Shown here one piece after another: positions 18,670 through 29,063 of a stretch of 64,000 bases of DNA. A program made the translations under genes and the position numbers. Under the pieces are notes generated by a model. It was not told the DNA's origin, ran no database searches, and saw nothing but the letters and a program-made list of their open reading frames with translations. Source of the stretch: Rhodoplanes sp963840055. Lineage in GTDB: Bacteria; Pseudomonadota; Alphaproteobacteria; Rhizobiales; Xanthobacteraceae. Each line of letters begins with the position of its first letter. Positions within the stretch are counted from its first letter, which is position 1. The stretch is from positions 124,001-188,000 of the forward strand of contig CAWIXM010000029.1 of the NCBI GenBank assembly GCA_963840055.1, in the 5' to 3' direction.

Positions 18670-18987
18670 TCAAGGGCAGAAGAAGCGCGGCCGCGAATAG
18701 CCGACGAACTCCCCGTATGGGCCATAGAGCGGACGACGCGCCCAATAGCCGCCCGGGCAGGCGGGCGGATAGGGCCCATAATCCACGACCGGCGCATAGG
18801 GCGGCGGAGGCGGAGGCGGCGGCGCGCCGGCGATGGCGCCGCCGATGATCGCGCCTGCGGCCAGGCCGCCGAGGATCCCCGCGGCGATGGCGCCGCCGCG
18901 CGGGCGCGCAAAGGCGTCAGCCGGTGTAAGCGTGAGCGCAGCGGTCAGCGCCGCCGCGGCGGTAATGGCAGTCAGCGTCTTTGTCAT
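18670..18987 (-). CDS. Small exported Gly/Pro-rich protein
   Basis: Protein of 105 residues with a clear signal peptide (TKTLTAITAAAALTAALTLTPADAFA). A glycine-rich segment (GGAIAAGILGGLAAGAIIGGAIAG) follows, then a run of eight prolines and a Tyr/Pro-rich tail. Similar small exported proteins are common in Hyphomicrobiales and have no assigned function. The ATG at 18987 places the signal at the N-terminus; the open frame extends to 19098 without further similarity. Confidence 0.75.
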   Translation of the reverse strand: MTKTLTAITAAAALTAALTLTPADAFARPRGGAIAAGILGGLAAGAIIGGAIAGAPPPPPPPPYAPVVDYGPYPPACPGGYWARRPLYGPYGEFVGYSRPRFFCP

Positions 18988-19252
18988 GAGTCCCCCCAAG
19001 TCAGACGGCGCAACCGTCGCTCTGCGACTGACCGAAAAATCGGACCTGCAAACGCCTAGCATCGCAGGATGAGTTGCCTGCTTAAAAAGCCGGGCCAATT
19101 TGTCGTTAGTTTGACGAATCCGCGCTCGCTCGGCGAAATATTTGCCGATAAGTCATTGCTGAACAGGCGTTAATTTCCGATCGCCGCGCCGCTTCCGCAA
19201 CCTTATCCCATGCGGATCAGCGTCATGCGGAGATGGCGCGCACGATGCTTGC

Positions 19253-20332
19253 TCAAACGGAGCGTGCGTCGAGCGCGGCTTTTGCCTCAGCTGTTTGCGC
19301 AGCGCGGCGCGGCGTCAGCCGCTCGGCGTGCAGCACTCCGATCGTGAGCACGACCAGCGCGCCGGCCTGATGCAATAGCGCGAGATCGATCGGCACGTGG
19401 TGGATCAAGGTGAGCACGCCGAGCCCAATCTGCGCGACCATGGCGAGCGTAAGCGCCGTGGCCCAGCCGAGCGTGCCCTCACCGCGATCCTGCGTTCGCC
19501 GCACGTCGAAGAGATGCACGAGCGCCACCAGCAAGAGCACATAGCCGGCCATACGATGGTTGAACTGGACGGTCATCGCGTTTTCGAGAAAATTGATCCA
19601 GAACGGGCTCGCAAACAACAAGTCCGCGCTCCGCGGGATGAAGCGATCGTCCATCAACGGCCAGGTATTGTAGATGAGGCCGGCGCGCAGCCCAGCGACG
19701 AGCGCGCCGAGAAAGAACTGCACGAGCGTCAGCGCCACAATAACATACGCGCTCGCCCGCAAGCGCACGGGCGCCGCGGCGGCGGTGGTCGCCGGCAGGA
19801 GCCGCGCCGCCGTCCAGATGATGGCCGCATAGATGACGCAGGCGAGCGTGAAATGGAAGGCGAGCCGGTCATGCGACACGTGGATGCGATCGGCGAGCCC
19901 TGAGGCCACCATCCACCAGCCGACCCCGCCCTGCACCGCGCCCAGGATGAAGATGCTCGCTAACCCGGCGCGCATGCCGGGAGCGATCGCGCCGCGCCAC
20001 AGAAAATAGAGGAACGGCAACAGGAAAGCGGCGCCGATCAGGCGGCCCAGAATCCGGTGCACCCACTCCCACCAGTAGATGACCTTGAAATCATCGAGGC
20101 CCATGCCGCGATTGACGAGTTCGTATTGCGGGATGACCTTGTACTTCTCGAACTCGGCGGCCCATTCGGCCTGCGAGAGCGGCGGCACCATGCCGGTGAC
20201 CGGCCGCCATTCGACGATCGACAGGCCCAATTCGGTCAGGCGCGTCGCCCCCCCGACCAGGACGGTGACGAATACGAGCGCGGCGACGCACCACAGCCAC
20301 AGGCGAACCGGTCGGGTAGTATCCGAGGACAC
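19253..20332 (-). CDS. ctaA: Heme A synthase (COX15/CtaA type 2)
   Basis: Inner-membrane enzyme that oxidises heme O to heme A for cytochrome c oxidase; about 359 residues with eight hydrophobic helices. Heme-ligand histidines are in WVHRILGRL, HVSHDRLAFHF, FNHRMAGYVL and LLHQAGALV. The GTG at 20332 is preferred because AAGGA lies seven bases upstream; an upstream GTG at 20362 adds ten residues. It is divergent from the DUF2842 gene, with palindromic repeats between them. No other cytochrome oxidase assembly gene is close. Confidence 0.93.
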   Translation of the reverse strand: MSSDTTRPVRLWLWCVAALVFVTVLVGGATRLTELGLSIVEWRPVTGMVPPLSQAEWAAEFEKYKVIPQYELVNRGMGLDDFKVIYWWEWVHRILGRLIGAAFLLPFLYFLWRGAIAPGMRAGLASIFILGAVQGGVGWWMVASGLADRIHVSHDRLAFHFTLACVIYAAIIWTAARLLPATTAAAAPVRLRASAYVIVALTLVQFFLGALVAGLRAGLIYNTWPLMDDRFIPRSADLLFASPFWINFLENAMTVQFNHRMAGYVLLLVALVHLFDVRRTQDRGEGTLGWATALTLAMVAQIGLGVLTLIHHVPIDLALLHQAGALVVLTIGVLHAERLTPRRAAQTAEAKAALDARSV

Positions 20333-20468
20333 GAACAATCCTTTTCGTTGATATGCTTGCACGGCGCAGATGGGACGATATAGAGCATTTTCCGCTGCTT
20401 GGGGAACCGGTTTGGGAGCCGAAACGGGTGCGCGGGGTCGCTCGGCGCAAGCCGCCGCCGGCGTCAGA

Positions 20469-20550
20469 AGCGAATTCCGCTCCGGTGGAATCGGATTTCG
20501 CTCTGGTCATCCTTTAGTGGTCGCATTTTCTGCGGCGAACCGGTTCCCAC
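20469..20550. repeat. Intergenic repeat, copy 1 (second copy 37959-38040)
   Basis: An imperfect inverted repeat (GCGAATTCCGCTCC...GGATTTCGCTC) followed by about 38 bases that recur almost unchanged at 38001-38040, including TCGCATTTTCTGCGGCGAAC. A partly reversed relative, GGGGAACCGGTT, starts at 20401. It lies in the gap upstream of the DUF2842 gene. Confidence 0.85.
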
Positions 20551-20609
20551 CCCCGGATCAAGTCCGAGGGCATGCTTCGCGGGAAAAGCGCTGGAGAGGA
20601 GAACCGACA

Positions 20610-20849
20610 TTGACCATCCGCACCCGCAAGCTGATCGGCACGATCATCCTGTTCGTGCTGCTGGCGTGCTGGGTGATGCTCGGGCTCGCGCTCGCGCCGG
20701 TCGCGTTCAGCGCGAACAGCGATCTCGCCGGGGCGGTCTTCTATGTGGTCGCCGGGCTCGGCTGGCTCGTCATCGCCATGCCGCTCGTCAAATGGATGTC
20801 CCGGCCCGACCCCGCGCCGCCTGAGGGTGGCCCGCGACAAGCCTCGTGA
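20610..20849 (+). CDS. DUF2842 small membrane protein
   Basis: Protein of 79 residues with two membrane helices (LIGTIILFVLLACWVMLGLA and FYVVAGLGWLVIAMPLVKWM) and a short C-terminal tail ending in PDPAPPEGGPRQAS. It matches DUF2842, an alphaproteobacterial family of unknown function. The start is TTG at 20610, with GAGAGGAGAA seven bases upstream; a longer frame from 20370 runs through the repeat and is not credible. It may be involved in the envelope, but the sequence gives no direct clue. Confidence 0.8.
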   Translation: MTIRTRKLIGTIILFVLLACWVMLGLALAPVAFSANSDLAGAVFYVVAGLGWLVIAMPLVKWMSRPDPAPPEGGPRQAS

Positions 20850-20852
20850 GTT

Positions 20853-20943
20853 TGCGACGAAGCCTCACGAGGCGGCCCCCACGAACCGCGTGAGGCGCGC
20901 CCCGAGAAGCCTCGCGAGGAACCCCACGAACCCGTGAGGCGAG
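20853..20943. repeat. Imperfect tandem repeat after the DUF2842 gene
   Basis: Two units of about 40 bases, each with AAGCCTC-(A/G)-CGAGG, then CCCACGAA and CGTGAGGCG, are arranged head to tail. A third partial unit (AAGCCTCGTGAG) overlaps the end of the DUF2842 gene. No coding potential or terminator is evident. Confidence 0.6.
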
Positions 20944-21106
20944 GCGGCGGTCGTTCGGCTGCGTCCTGCGGCAGCATCCTTGGCCGCGTCCGGTGGCGGT
21001 CCCATTTCGCTGCGGCCGGGCGGCGATCCCACGTCGGCGCTCTTGTTGGATTTTCCGTGGGAGCCGGTTCCCTCTGGGCGGGGGAATGCTTATAGTTCGG
21101 CCCGTT

Positions 21107-21184
21107 CGGAGCGTAGCGCAGCCCGGTTAGCGCACCAGTCTGGGGGACTGGGGGTCCCGAGTTCAAATCTCGGCGCTCCGACCA
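21107..21184 (+). tRNA. tRNA-Pro (GGG)
   Basis: Complete cloverleaf. Acceptor stem CGGAGCG / CGCTCCG, D-arm GCGC...GCGC, anticodon stem CCAGT / ACTGG with loop CTGGGGG (anticodon GGG), T-arm CCGAG-TTCAAAT-CTCGG, discriminator A and encoded CCA. C1 and the anticodon both fit proline. No integrase or repeated 3' end was found nearby, so it is not an occupied attachment site here. Confidence 0.97.
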
Positions 21185-21320
21185 TTTCGTTCGTACCCTT
21201 GCGGCGGGCGAACGGTCGCCGGTCGGTTCGGCTTTCCACAGGCCTCTTGTACGCAGCATGTAGCGGGATTGAAGGCGTTCGCTGCTACCTGATAACGCCA
21301 ATCACTCCACAACTTCATTC

Positions 21321-21697
21321 TCATCGAGGCGTGGGCTCGTCGCAGGTCGTCAGCTCCACCGGATCGGCGTCCTTCGGCAACAGGCTGCCCATCGCGACGC
21401 ATCTCTTGTCGCGGCAGACCCGCCAGTCCGCCGTGGCGCCCGAGCGGCGGAGCACAACCTTGGGCAAGGGCGGAAGCGACGGGGTCCAGGTCCAGAAGCC
21501 ATTCCTAAGCACTGCGTCGGGCGGAGGCTCCATTCCGGCGCCAGAGCCTTTGATCCGCGCCGCGACCAGTCGAAGCCCGGCATGGTCGGCGTGCCAATCC
21601 TCCTGCCATACAGTGTGCTCGACGGAGTGCGTCCAGGACAGGGTGATATCCGCCGCCATCAGCGGCACTGTTATCCCCCCCGCGAGAAGGCAGAGCA

Positions 21698-21701
<4 letters not shown>
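21321..21701 (-). CDS. DUF1850 protein of a TRAP-TAXI operon
   Basis: Small protein of 126 residues with an N-terminal hydrophobic signal (MLCLLAGGITVPLMAAD). WTHSVEHTVWQEDW is the DUF1850 signature, and the ending is rich in Asp and Pro. DUF1850 genes usually accompany TRAP transporters of the TAXI type, as here: it overlaps the TRAP permease stop by 4 bases. Its role is unknown. Confidence 0.85.
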
Positions 21702-23977
<2,276 letters not shown>

Positions 23978-24064
23978 GGCAGCCCTGCAACAGCGGTCGC
24001 CGTCGCTGACCGGCCGCCCCAGGGGATGGCTGTTCCCTCGGGCGGGGTCAGTGAGCGCCGTGGC

Positions 24065-25024
24065 TTACTTGATGACGCCCTTCTCCTTCAGGTAACGCTC
24101 GGCGCCCGGGTGAAGGGGGACTGGCATGCCTTCCACGGCATTTTCGAGCTTGATCGCTTTGGCAGCAGAATGCGCAGCTTGGAGTGAGGGCAGATTGTCG
24201 TAGATCGCCTTGACCATTTGGTAGGCGAGCTCGTCAGAGACGCCGGCGCGAGTCACGAGACTGTTGAGCACTGCGGCTGTTTCGACCGCCTCGGTCTGCC
24301 CGTCATAGGTATTGGCGGGAATGATCTTCTTCACGAAGGGCTTGCCGGCCTTTTCGGTTACACTGGCCGGGATCGGGACAACGGTGATCGGCACCGAGGT
24401 GGCGAGATCGCGGATCGAGGCGACGCCGAGGCCGGCCGATTGCAACGTCGCGTCGAGCTGGCGGTTCTTGATCAGTTCGACGGATTCGGCGAACGGCAGG
24501 TACTCGACCTTGGCGAGATCGTCGTAGCTCAAACCGGCTGCCTTGAAGATCGCACGGGCGTTGACCTCGGTGCCGGACTTCGGGGCGCCGACCGAAACAC
24601 GCTTGCCCTTGAGGTCCTGCAGAGTCTTGATGCCGGAGTCCTTCGAGGCGACGATCTGGATGTAATTGGGATAGATCGTTGTCAGGCCGCGCAGCTTGTC
24701 GAGCTTCTTGGCGAATCCTTTATCCTTGTCTCCTTCCCAAGCAAAAATAAGGGTGTCGTCGAGCGTGAAGGCAAGCTCGCCGCGGCCTTGTTGCAGCAGG
24801 TTGAGATTCTCGACGGAGGCCTTGGTCGATTGCACCGACGGACGCGCCCCCTTGATGTCCTTCGTGAAGACGTTGGAGATCGCGACCCCCATCGGATAAT
24901 AGACGCCGGATGTACCGCCGGTCAGGATGTTGATGAAATCAGCCGCGGTCGCCGGCGAGCCGCTGCCGAGAATGGCGAGCGCGGCGACCGCAATGGCGAG
25001 TGCGCGGGGTGACGTGTACCTCAT
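24065..25024 (-). CDS. TAXI-family TRAP solute-binding protein
   Basis: Periplasmic substrate-binding protein of 319 residues with a Sec signal (RALAIAVAALAILGSGSPATAADF). The TAXI signature is near the mature N-terminus (LTGGTSGVYYPMGVAISNV), and VGAPKSGTEVNARAIF and AFAESVELIKNRQLDA-like segments follow. It is the first gene of the operon TAXI-permease-DUF1850, which reads on the minus strand. Confidence 0.93.
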   Translation of the reverse strand: MRYTSPRALAIAVAALAILGSGSPATAADFINILTGGTSGVYYPMGVAISNVFTKDIKGARPSVQSTKASVENLNLLQQGRGELAFTLDDTLIFAWEGDKDKGFAKKLDKLRGLTTIYPNYIQIVASKDSGIKTLQDLKGKRVSVGAPKSGTEVNARAIFKAAGLSYDDLAKVEYLPFAESVELIKNRQLDATLQSAGLGVASIRDLATSVPITVVPIPASVTEKAGKPFVKKIIPANTYDGQTEAVETAAVLNSLVTRAGVSDELAYQMVKAIYDNLPSLQAAHSAAKAIKLENAVEGMPVPLHPGAERYLKEKGVIK

Positions 25025-25691
25025 GCTGTGTTTCCTCCTGAGACCTGCGGGTTGGCGCCTTGCGGTTCTTGGCCATGACGCATGGTATGGAGAAGTGATT
25101 AGCCTGTCACGCCCTGTTGTTTACGAACCAACGATGAAGGTGAAGCCCTTGGGCAACCGTGTCCGGTCGTCGGCTCCCCCAGGGCTGTCGGGCAGGCTTC
25201 GTCACCCGCGGGGCCTGCGCAACCGCTACCTTGCTGGCACCCAATACTCGCGCTCTTGCGGCGCATCGGCTGCGAGCATCGTCCGCCTCAAGATCGGCTT
25301 TGCCGGTTTGCTGCTTGGCAAGCGGCGAACTCTGTTTGAACGGATACTTTCGCCTGCTCCACGGTTGATGACCACTGCCACCCTTGTCCGCGGCAGTCAT
25401 GGTCTTACGAGAACTCCTCGGCGCGCCCCGGCGAACAGTGAACCCGCTTGACGCTCGCCGGTGCAAGCGTCTTCGTTGATCGGCTGGCCGACTGATTCCT
25501 GGTTGAGAGATGGATGATCTTGGCCGATGGAAGCAATTGGAAGCAATTGAGACTTCGGAAGCAGACTGTTCGTGACTATTCATGATAAGGCCACGCAGCG
25601 AATAGACTGAGGACATGTTTGGCATCTAGCCAAACCGGCCCCTCGCCCCGTGGTGATGGAAAGAAACGACTAAGCCGGCGCGGTCTCTCGT

Positions 25692-25762
25692 TTTGCCAAA
25701 GCGCATCTATCCGCCGGCGGAGGACTAGCGCCTGCATGTGCGCGACGGTGCGGTCGTCCTGC
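25692..25762 (+). pseudogene. Degenerate 5' fragment of a dihydroorotase gene
   Basis: This stretch aligns with the start of pyrC at 44423. Both have AAAGCGCATC, ATCCGCCGG, and 18 identical bases CCTGCATGTGCGCGACGG (25731-25748 against 44464-44481). The reading is ED-stop-RLHVRDGA against DDWHLHVRDGA, with small gaps and a TAG in place of the tryptophan codon. Similarity fades after about 70 bases. Confidence 0.55.
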
Positions 25763-25945
25763 CGCAATTGTTGGTAGGCATGCTAAGGCGCATCAAGAGC
25801 CTATTCGATTCATTCTTTGCACAAGGACAGCACATTGGTCGCCTAAAAAGTGTGCAGAAATGCGCGCGGCAAACCGCCGGCGGCAGCGGTGGTCCATGTC
25901 CTATAAATTTTCGCAACAACGCCAATATTGATGCCGTCACGTTGA

Positions 25946-25961
25946 TGGCATGCGGATTGCA
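25946..25961 (+). promoter_or_regulatory. Sigma-54 (RpoN) promoter for urtABCDE
   Basis: TGGCATG-N4-TTGCA has the -24 GG and -12 GC elements in correct spacing (consensus TGGCACG-N4-TTGC). Transcription would start near 25972, giving a leader of about 49 bases before urtA. It fits nitrogen control through NtrC; TTGCACAAGGACAGCAC near 25817 is only a weak candidate for an upstream activator site. Confidence 0.6.
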
Positions 25962-26020
25962 GCTGCGACGCAACGGGAACCGGCCCGGCCCCATCGTGGG
26001 CGTCAAACAAAGGTAGCACG

Positions 26021-27337
26021 ATGCACAAACAGCTCGGAGCGGTCGCGCAGCGGCCGCATGCTCGGCGTTGGCTTGCCGCCGCCGTCGTAAGTTTCGCAAT
26101 CGGCTTCGCGGCGACAAGTTCCGCGACGGCTCAGGAGACCATCAAGGTCGGCATTCTTCATTCGCTCTCGGGCACCATGGCGATCAGCGAGACAACGTTG
26201 AAAGACGTGATGCTCATGTTGATCGATGAGCAGAACAAGAAAGGCGGTGTCCTCGGCAAGAAGCTCGAAGCCGTGGTCGTCGACCCCGCGTCGAATTGGC
26301 CGCTGTTCGCCGAGAAGGCGCGCGAGCTGATCTCCAAGGACAAGGTGGCGGTCGTGTTCGGCTGCTGGACGTCGGTGTCGCGCAAATCCGTGCTGCCGGT
26401 GTTCAAAGAACTCGACTCGATCCTGTTCTACCCGGTGCAATACGAAGGCGAGGAGAGCGAGCGCAACGTGTTTTACACGGGCGCCGCGCCGAACCAGCAG
26501 GCGATCCCCGCCGTCGACTACCTCATGAGCAAGGACGGCGGCGAAGTGAAGCGCTGGGTGCTGGAAGGCACCGATTACGTCTATCCGCGCACGACCAATA
26601 AAATCCTCGAGGCCTATCTCAAGCAGAAGGGCGTCAAGGATGAAGACATCTTGATCAACTACACGCCGTTCGGCTTCTCCGACTGGCAGACCGAGGTCTC
26701 CAGGATCAAGAAGTTCGGCTCGGAGGGTAAGAAGACGGCGGTGGTGTCCACGATCAACGGCGACGCCAACGTGCCGTTCTACAAGGAGCTCGGCAACCAG
26801 GGCGTCAAGGCGACCGACATTCCCGTGGTCGCCTTCTCGGTGGGCGAGGAAGAACTCGCCGGGCTCGACACCAAGCCGCTCGTCGGCCACCTCGCAGCAT
26901 GGAACTACTTCCAATCGATCAAGGCGCCGGTGAACGCCAAGTTCATCAAGGGCTGGCATGAGTTCATCAAGAACCCGAAGCGCACCACCAACGATCCGAT
27001 GGAGGCGCATTTCATCGGCTTCAACATGTGGGTGAAAGCGGTCGAGAAGGCGAAGTCGACCGATCCCGACAAGGTCATCGCGGCGCTGCCCGGCATCGAG
27101 GCGCCGAACCTGACCGGCGGGACCTCGAAAATGCTCGCGAACCATCACATCACGAAGCCGGTCTATATCGGCGAAATCCGCGGCGACGGCCAGTTCGATG
27201 TCGTGTGGAAAACGAAGAATCTGGTGCCCGGCGACGCTTGGTCCGATTACCTTCCCGGCTCGAAGGATCTCGAGGCCGACTGGGTCAAGCTCAAATGCGG
27301 CAACTACAATACCGTCACCAAGAAGTGCGGGGGATAA
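26021..27337 (+). CDS. urtA: Urea ABC transporter substrate-binding protein
   Basis: Periplasmic urea-binding protein of 438 residues with a Sec signal (RRWLAAAVVSFAIGFAATSSATA). ETIKVGILHSLSGTMAISE begins the mature receptor, a family-1 periplasmic-binding fold; the UrtA-typical FGCWTSVSRKSVLPVFKE and LFYPVQYEGEESERNVFYTGA follow. No lipoprotein Cys is seen. It is the first gene of the urt-ure locus; the hairpin after it may make it more abundant than the permease. Confidence 0.96.
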   Translation: MHKQLGAVAQRPHARRWLAAAVVSFAIGFAATSSATAQETIKVGILHSLSGTMAISETTLKDVMLMLIDEQNKKGGVLGKKLEAVVVDPASNWPLFAEKARELISKDKVAVVFGCWTSVSRKSVLPVFKELDSILFYPVQYEGEESERNVFYTGAAPNQQAIPAVDYLMSKDGGEVKRWVLEGTDYVYPRTTNKILEAYLKQKGVKDEDILINYTPFGFSDWQTEVSRIKKFGSEGKKTAVVSTINGDANVPFYKELGNQGVKATDIPVVAFSVGEEELAGLDTKPLVGHLAAWNYFQSIKAPVNAKFIKGWHEFIKNPKRTTNDPMEAHFIGFNMWVKAVEKAKSTDPDKVIAALPGIEAPNLTGGTSKMLANHHITKPVYIGEIRGDGQFDVVWKTKNLVPGDAWSDYLPGSKDLEADWVKLKCGNYNTVTKKCGG

Positions 27338-27375
27338 GGAGGCTTAAAGTCGTTCGACTGACGACCATAGAAGCG

Positions 27376-27401
27376 AGGCGGCACTCGTCGCCGCCTTTCT
27401 T
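27376..27401 (+). terminator. Partial terminator between urtA and urtB
   Basis: Perfect 7-base stem AGGCGGC / GCCGCCT with a 7-base loop, then TTTCTT, 39 bases after the urtA stop. It fits reduced read-through into the permease genes, a common arrangement for excess binding protein; this role is inferred. Confidence 0.6.
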
Positions 27402-27449
27402 CCATTGCGTGTTCTTTCATTGCGTGTTGCAGCGCCGGGAATATTCGAG

Positions 27450-29063
27450 ATGCGTGAAGTTTGCGGGCGCCTGATCGCGCTCACGCTCGTCCTCGGTTTG
27501 CTCGTTCTCGGCGCGGCGGCGGCGCGGGCCGGCTCTTACGAAGACGCGCTCACAGGCTTCACCACGGACTCTTTCAGCGACACCGCCGATGCGGTCGGGG
27601 CGGTGGCCGCGACCGGCAGCCCGCGCGCGGCGCCGCTGCTCGAAGCCCTGCGCGAGTCGCGCCTCGTGTTCAGCGCAAAGGACCACAAGGTCTTCATCAA
27701 GACGGGCGACGGCGAGTTGCTCGATGCGGCCACCACGAACCCGGTCTCCGGCACGCCTCCCGACGACCTCGAAACGGTGAGGATCAACAACCGGCTGCGC
27801 AATCTCATCGATGCGGCCTTGGGAAGCCTCACGCTGATGGTGCCCGATCCGAACCGCCGGTTCGATGCGGCGCAGGCAGTGTTCAAGTCGCGCAATGCGG
27901 ACTCCTTGCCGGCGCTCGACAAGGCGCTCGCCGCCGAAACAGACCCGCAGGTCAAGAAGGCGATGCAGCAGGCCCGCGCCGCGATCATCCTGAATTCAAG
28001 CGATGCAAGCGAAGCCGACAAGATCGCCGCGATTGCTGTTGCGCGCGAACGCGGCGATCAGGACGCGCTCGCCTTGCTGCAAGGCTTGCCGGCGAATGTG
28101 CCGATGGAGGTGCACAGGGCCGCGCGCGCCGCGAGCGAACGGATTCAGAACAATCTCGCGCTCTGGAACGCGGCGCAGAATGCGTGGTACGGCCTTTCGC
28201 TCGGCTCGGTGTTGCTGCTCGCCGCCATCGGCCTTGCCATCACCTTCGGCGTGATGGGCGTGATCAACATGGCGCATGGCGAGATGGTGATGCTCGGCGC
28301 CTACACCACCTTCGTCGTGCAGGAAGTCATCCGCCAGAATTATCCCGGCCTGTTCGACTATTCGCTCGCTGCCGCGATTCCGCTGGCCTTCGTCGTCTCC
28401 GGCGCAGTCGGCATTCTGATCGAGCGAACGGTGATCCAATTCCTCTACGGCCGGCCGCTGGAAACGCTGCTCGCCACGTGGGGCCTGTCGCTGATCTTGC
28501 AGCAGGCCGTGCGCTCCACCTTCGGTCCGACCAACAAGGAGGTCGGTAATCCCTCCTGGATGAGCGGCGCCTTCGACCTCGGCGGCATCACCATCACCTA
28601 TAACCGGCTATGGATCATCTGCTTCACGCTCGTCGTGTTCGCAGCCCTGCTCGCCATGCTGCGCTTTACGCGGCTGGGCCTCGAAATGCGCGCGGTGACG
28701 CAGAACCGCACGATGGCGGCGGCGATGGGCATTCGCACCGCGCGCATCGACGCGCTCACCTTCGGCCTCGGCTCCGGCACTGCTGGTATCGCCGGCGTTG
28801 CGCTGTCACAGATCGACAATGTCAGTCCCAATCTTGGTCAGGGCTACATCATCGACAGCTTCATGGTGGTGGTGTTCGGCGGCGTCGGGAACCTATGGGG
28901 CACGTTGGTCGGCGCCTTCACACTCGGTATCGCCAACAAGTTCCTCGAGCCTTACGCCGGCGCCGTGCTCGCCAAGATCGCGATCCTCGTGCTGATCATC
29001 TTGTTCATCCAGAAGCGCCCGCGCGGCATGTTCGCGCTCAAAGGCCGGGCGGTGGAAGCATGA
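27450..29063 (+). CDS. urtB: Urea ABC transporter permease UrtB
   Basis: Inner-membrane permease of about 537 residues. A signal-like N-terminus (RLIALTLVLGLLVLGAAAARAGS) and about 200 extracytoplasmic residues precede eight or so membrane helices. This long extension is the UrtB mark, separating it from LivH. Permease motifs include FGVMGVINMAHGEMVMLGAY, ERTVIQFLYGRPLETLLATW and SFMVVVFGGVGNLWGTLVGA. The ATG at 27450 starts a typical signal; an upstream start at 27405 is possible. It overlaps urtC by 4 bases. Confidence 0.95.
   Translation: MREVCGRLIALTLVLGLLVLGAAAARAGSYEDALTGFTTDSFSDTADAVGAVAATGSPRAAPLLEALRESRLVFSAKDHKVFIKTGDGELLDAATTNPVSGTPPDDLETVRINNRLRNLIDAALGSLTLMVPDPNRRFDAAQAVFKSRNADSLPALDKALAAETDPQVKKAMQQARAAIILNSSDASEADKIAAIAVARERGDQDALALLQGLPANVPMEVHRAARAASERIQNNLALWNAAQNAWYGLSLGSVLLLAAIGLAITFGVMGVINMAHGEMVMLGAYTTFVVQEVIRQNYPGLFDYSLAAAIPLAFVVSGAVGILIERTVIQFLYGRPLETLLATWGLSLILQQAVRSTFGPTNKEVGNPSWMSGAFDLGGITITYNRLWIICFTLVVFAALLAMLRFTRLGLEMRAVTQNRTMAAAMGIRTARIDALTFGLGSGTAGIAGVALSQIDNVSPNLGQGYIIDSFMVVVFGGVGNLWGTLVGAFTLGIANKFLEPYAGAVLAKIAILVLIILFIQKRPRGMFALKGRAVEA

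Larger units (their letters stand above)
25025..26020. other. 1-kb gap without a credible gene, upstream of the urea locus
   Basis: Open frames here are short and lack recognisable protein features. The gap holds a degenerate pyrC fragment (25692-25762), a small tandem duplication of GGAAGCAATT (25527-25546) and, near its end, a sigma-54-type promoter for urtA. No terminator or tRNA was found. Confidence 0.7.

Noticed and set aside
21107..21184. tRNA-Pro as an attachment site for a mobile element
   Set aside because: No integrase and no repeated tRNA 3' end in the window.
25527..25546. Tandem GGAAGCAATT as the start of a CRISPR or minisatellite
   Set aside because: Only two copies, no spacers, no cas genes.
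25107..25625. 172-residue open frame in the 1-kb gap
   Set aside because: Ser/Arg-rich, no domain, no ribosome binding site; not supported as a gene.
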